Source of the DNA: JAXLQL01 sp046331625
Lineage (GTDB): Bacteria; Acidobacteriota; Terriglobia; Bryobacterales; Bryobacteraceae
Reading direction: 5' to 3'
NCBI GenBank assembly: GCA_046331625.1
Contig: JAXLQL010000022.1
Location: 86,363 to 150,362, forward strand
DNA length: 64,000 nucleotides
Below are positions 61,773 to 64,000 of this stretch, piece by piece. Every line of letters starts with the position of its first letter. Positions within the stretch are counted from its first letter, which is position 1. A model generated the notes under the pieces. It saw only the letters and a list, made by a program, of their open reading frames with translations, searched no databases and was not told the origin of the DNA. A program made the translations under genes and the position numbers.

Positions 61773-61819
61773 TAACACTCGGTGCTGACTCGGGCGAGAC
61801 CCAGGCTGAAGCGCGCGCG

Positions 61820-62089
61820 CTACGCGGAGGTCTTGAAGTTCTCATAGACGGCCGTGATGGCGGAACCGACTTGCTGGTGCGCTTCTGGGAACGGAAGCAG
61901 AGCGTTGAAGATGGCGTCACGGAGGGCCGTCCAGAGCTGGGAGTCTTCGACCTTCTGCTGCGCGGTCTTCTGGATGGTCGAGCGGACTGAAGCTCGAATG
62001 GCTGCGAGCAGAGCGCGGAAAGACCATCCGGGCTGGAGCGTGAGAGAGTCAAACACTGGCTCGATGGCGTCGTCGAGATAGATGTTCAT
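61820..62089 (-). CDS. Hypothetical protein, 89 aa
   Basis: The 89-residue product (MNIYLDDAIEPVFDSLTLQP...) is mostly helical and has no signal peptide or known family. Its start overlaps the stop of the upstream gene (62086-62589) as ATGA, so the two are translationally coupled and likely form an operon. Similar short gene pairs are repeated in acidobacterial genomes, but this is only general knowledge. Its function is unknown. Confidence 0.6.
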   Translation of the reverse strand: MNIYLDDAIEPVFDSLTLQPGWSFRALLAAIRASVRSTIQKTAQQKVEDSQLWTALRDAIFNALLPFPEAHQQVGSAITAVYENFKTSA

Positions 62090-62589
62090 CGTGGTGGTTC
62101 CTCGTTTTGCAAAATCGCTTTTGGTGGGTGCATTTGCGGGGTTTTGCCCGCGCTCGAGGTCAGGGCTTCGAGCAGGCGGCGGCGGTCCTGGAGCTTGATG
62201 AGTTGACGCAGGGCGCGTTCGTACTCGCGGGCGAGTCGCGTCTCCTGGCGGCCGATGTTGTCGAGGGCCGTGGTCTCGTCATTGAGATTGCGGAAGGCGA
62301 CGGCGGCGCGTGCGGTGTGCGTGATGGCGGACGCGCCTCGGGCAAGCGGAGAGGCTTGATCCATCATTTCGAACTGCATCGTTTGCGACTCGATGGACCA
62401 CGCGCGGCGGATGCGCCACTGAGCGGCGGCCATTTGTTCGACGAGCAGTGCTTCATTGTGGTTGGCCGGTTGGAAGGAATCGACGAGGGATTCGAGCAGG
62501 GCCTGCCAAGCGGCGGGATTCTCGGAAGGAAGAAGCACGGTTGTGGCGGTGAGTCCGTGTTTGACGGCATTGAGAGCCGGGTTGTTCAT
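62086..62589 (-). CDS. Hypothetical protein, 167 aa
   Basis: The 167-residue protein starts at ATG (62587-62589) with GAGGAGG before it. It opens with MNNPALNAVKHGLTATTVLL, which resembles the start of a repeated acidobacterial family (NAxKHGLTA...). The rest is helical and charged: EALLVEQMAAAQWRIRRAWS, then REYERALRQLIKLQDRRRLL. This could be a DNA- or RNA-binding protein or part of a mobile element, but the sequence does not show it. It overlaps 61820-62089 by ATGA. A strong ribosome binding site supports expression. Confidence 0.65.
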   Translation of the reverse strand: MNNPALNAVKHGLTATTVLLPSENPAAWQALLESLVDSFQPANHNEALLVEQMAAAQWRIRRAWSIESQTMQFEMMDQASPLARGASAITHTARAAVAFRNLNDETTALDNIGRQETRLAREYERALRQLIKLQDRRRLLEALTSSAGKTPQMHPPKAILQNEEPPR

Positions 62590-62811
62590 GAGAGCCTCCT
62601 CGACCACGAGAGTAGAACGAGGGGAGTTGGCGCTTGCAAAATCGAAACCGGTGAGTAGCTGAAAACAAGGGAGAAAAGAAATATCCAATACACGAACTGC
62701 ATAGGTTTCGACGGCCGCGCGAGCACGAAAGCCGCGGACAAGCCACCCATGTATCGGCGCGCGGGTGTTGAAACCGCGCGGTGAACGAAACCGCGGCCCA
62801 AATCGGATGCC

Positions 62812-63028
62812 TAGCTACTTTCCGGCGCAAAATTCGAGAGGTTCTCGCCGGCCATCACTGGCCAAGCGCGGAAACCGAAGTGGAAGCCGCCCAAGCACCA
62901 TTCGGTAGAGGTTAAAGTTCGCTGCTAGGGCCTGGGCGCTTGGCATCGACAGCGGGACTGAAGTCCCGCGCAGGCTGAAAGCCTGCCCCACAATCTGAGC
63001 CATGGAATTTTGCGCCAGAAAGTAGCTA
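62812..63028. repeat. Element bounded by 24-base inverted repeats, containing a REP-like unit
   Basis: The arms TAGCTACTTTCCGGCGCAAA (with ATTC) at 62812-62835 and its inverse at 63005-63028 differ at one of 24 positions. They enclose about 170 bases without a gene, and the inside includes the REP-like unit at 62952-62992. The right arm lies 2 bases from the stop of the secreted nuclease gene (63031). It could be a small non-autonomous mobile element, or a large stem-loop that ends the nuclease transcript. No second copy is seen in the window. Confidence 0.7.
62952..62992. repeat. REP-like double hairpin, unit 8
   Basis: This reads GCGGGACTGAAGTCCCGC and GCAGGCTGAAAGCCTGC. It is the same unit as at 33864, here located inside the 24-base inverted-repeat element. 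Confidence 0.85.
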
Positions 63029-63030
63029 AG

Positions 63031-63900
63031 CTAGCGAAGCGGCAAGTGGGCCTCGAGAGATGGCATGGCTGTTTGCCCGAGCCCCGCCTCCGGAGCGGTG
63101 CGAAAGGACAGCGATGGGGCCACCCAGGGCGATGCACTCTCCGAGGCGGTGTTGGCGAGCGATGGAAGAGGCTCGGCGGTGGATTCGAGTTCCGCTTGTT
63201 GGGCTGTGGACAGCGCGCTGAGGAAGTCGAGCCCGGTGCGGCGTTCCACTTCGGCAATCGAGCATGCGTAGTGGGCGAGTGGTTCGGCCGGATTGTAGCC
63301 GTTGGGAAGAATCGCGGCGAAGGTGTGGAATGCCCGTCCGCGACCGGCGACCACCACCTTGAAGAGATGGCAAGGCACGGCGACCTGATTGGCTCCGATG
63401 CGGGCGTCGTCAGGGCAGAAAACGGGTCCGGTGAAGACGAGGACGAAGTCCGCCGTGGAAGCAAGCTTGCGGACGGCGCCTTCGAGCACGCGCCATTTTC
63501 CCGAGTTGAGCGCGGCGTTTTGTGGGACGGCGTTCGACAGGAGGAATGATTCGCGGAGAGCGTCTTCGCTCCAGGCGACATCGGCCGCCGGCACGAGATG
63601 ACCGCGAACCCATCCCGAGTTGCGGTAGTCGGAGTCTGACGCGCCTGGTTGCGCGAGGGCGAGGTCGCGGCGGAAGTGGCGCGGGCGCTGCGCATGGCCG
63701 TCGAGGCGCTCGGGAGTGATCTCGTAGGCGGTCCACACGGGGACGCGGAGCGAGGCGCTGTGGCACAGGACGAACGCTGCGCGGATGGCGAGTTCCTGGC
63801 CGGGGAGTTCGCAAGCGGGGAGACCAAAGCGGTCCGGCTGAGCGAGGAGGGCGTGAGCGGCGAGGAGGAGGAGGAGGAGCAATTGCGTGCGCACATTCAT
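63031..63900 (-). CDS. Secreted DNA/RNA non-specific endonuclease
   Basis: The 289-residue protein is a NUC1-type beta-beta-alpha-metal endonuclease with a signal peptide (MNVRTQLLLLLLLAAHALLA). The active-site motif is VRGHLVPAAD with His101 (in relatives D-R-G-H). The metal-binding Asn residues lie in SFLLSNAVPQNAALNSGKW. It would cut DNA or RNA outside the cytoplasm. The last ~60 residues are not family-like. The Asp of the usual DRGH is Val here. It is the only gene near the right end of the window. Its downstream side has the inverted repeat element. Confidence 0.85.
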   Translation of the reverse strand: MNVRTQLLLLLLLAAHALLAQPDRFGLPACELPGQELAIRAAFVLCHSASLRVPVWTAYEITPERLDGHAQRPRHFRRDLALAQPGASDSDYRNSGWVRGHLVPAADVAWSEDALRESFLLSNAVPQNAALNSGKWRVLEGAVRKLASTADFVLVFTGPVFCPDDARIGANQVAVPCHLFKVVVAGRGRAFHTFAAILPNGYNPAEPLAHYACSIAEVERRTGLDFLSALSTAQQAELESTAEPLPSLANTASESASPWVAPSLSFRTAPEAGLGQTAMPSLEAHLPLR

Positions 63901-64000
63901 CTATCGGAATGTTTAGAACATTTCTTTAGATATCTGTTTGAATTTGGCGGAGCGGAAATCCTGAGGTCTGCTCAGGTGAGAGGCGTTCCGGCAGGCGGCG
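63901..64000. other. Upstream region of the nuclease at the window end
   Basis: These 100 bases start with an A/T-rich stretch (63905-63950) that could hold the nuclease promoter. The last part could be the C-terminal end of another minus-strand gene (stop near 63930), but that is too short to support. Confidence 0.3.

Larger units (their letters stand above)
62590..63030. other. Intergenic region with inverted repeat and REP-like unit
   Basis: This 440-base gap contains no supported gene. It carries the terminal inverted repeat structure at 62812-63028 with a REP-like unit inside. The stretch 62690-62810 contains GC-rich codons with no family match. Confidence 0.5.

Noticed and set aside
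63930..64000. Possible C-terminal end of another minus-strand gene at the window edge
   Set aside because: Too short to tell from chance.

Overview
The window reads as chromosomal DNA of a high-GC member of the Acidobacteriota, most likely a relative of Solibacter/Bryobacter. This is inferred from gene content, not from a marker gene. The supporting families are a VWFA-related secreted protein of acidobacterial type (17183-18154), a protein with the C-terminal domain typical of Solibacter secreted proteins (18218-19957), a broken DUF1549/DUF1553 cytochrome (48169-50569), several carboxypeptidase-regulatory-like proteins, many secreted proteins of unknown role, and a Ccm-type cytochrome c maturation operon. 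I saw no rRNA, tRNA, CRISPR array, phage block or intact IS transposase.

Layout. 1-7100: mostly minus strand, with a partial secreted protein, small hypotheticals, a GT4 glycosyltransferase with a degenerate receiver/GGDEF protein, a haem/copper-type secreted oxidoreductase and a sulfatase. 7138-17181: a translationally coupled nucleotidyltransferase pair, glnA, xseA, an unusual long transketolase, a TonB/JAB-like divergent pair and an M20 peptidase. 17183-26437: secreted acidobacterial proteins, a multidomain formate dehydrogenase, a D-aminoacylase and a Uma2 nuclease. 27416-28420: a DUF5678-like protein with a retropepsin-like protein. 28496-36954: the ccm operon (ccmE-F-H-I-like, an extra membrane protein, ccmA, a cluster of palindromic repeats, ccmB-C-D), running into an enolase-superfamily gene. 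36997-39995: a HEPN protein with a giant fused ATPase, the best candidate for an undescribed conflict or defence system. 40063-52356: Clp-N protein, secreted proteins, OPT transporter, DinB, DUF2167, the frameshifted DUF1553 gene and a TPR protein. 52779-56445: Pal, a two-component pair with a damaged regulator, and PAP2. 56927-63900: MFS transporter, secreted proteins, an epimerase-like enzyme, a two-gene unknown operon and a secreted nuclease.

How the parts work together. The Ccm operon would mature the haem c proteins encoded at 3599-4873 and 48169-50569. Many products carry export signals (sulfatase, M20 or D-amino acid hydrolases, nuclease, cytochromes), which fits a polymer-degrading soil lifestyle. 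Two repeat families thread the window: a ~41-bp double-hairpin REP-like element (eight units, five clustered between ccmA and ccmB) and a ~275-bp MITE-like element with inverted ends (two full copies, one remnant). A third inverted-repeat structure lies at 62812-63028. Two of these repeats supply the stop codon of the adjacent gene.
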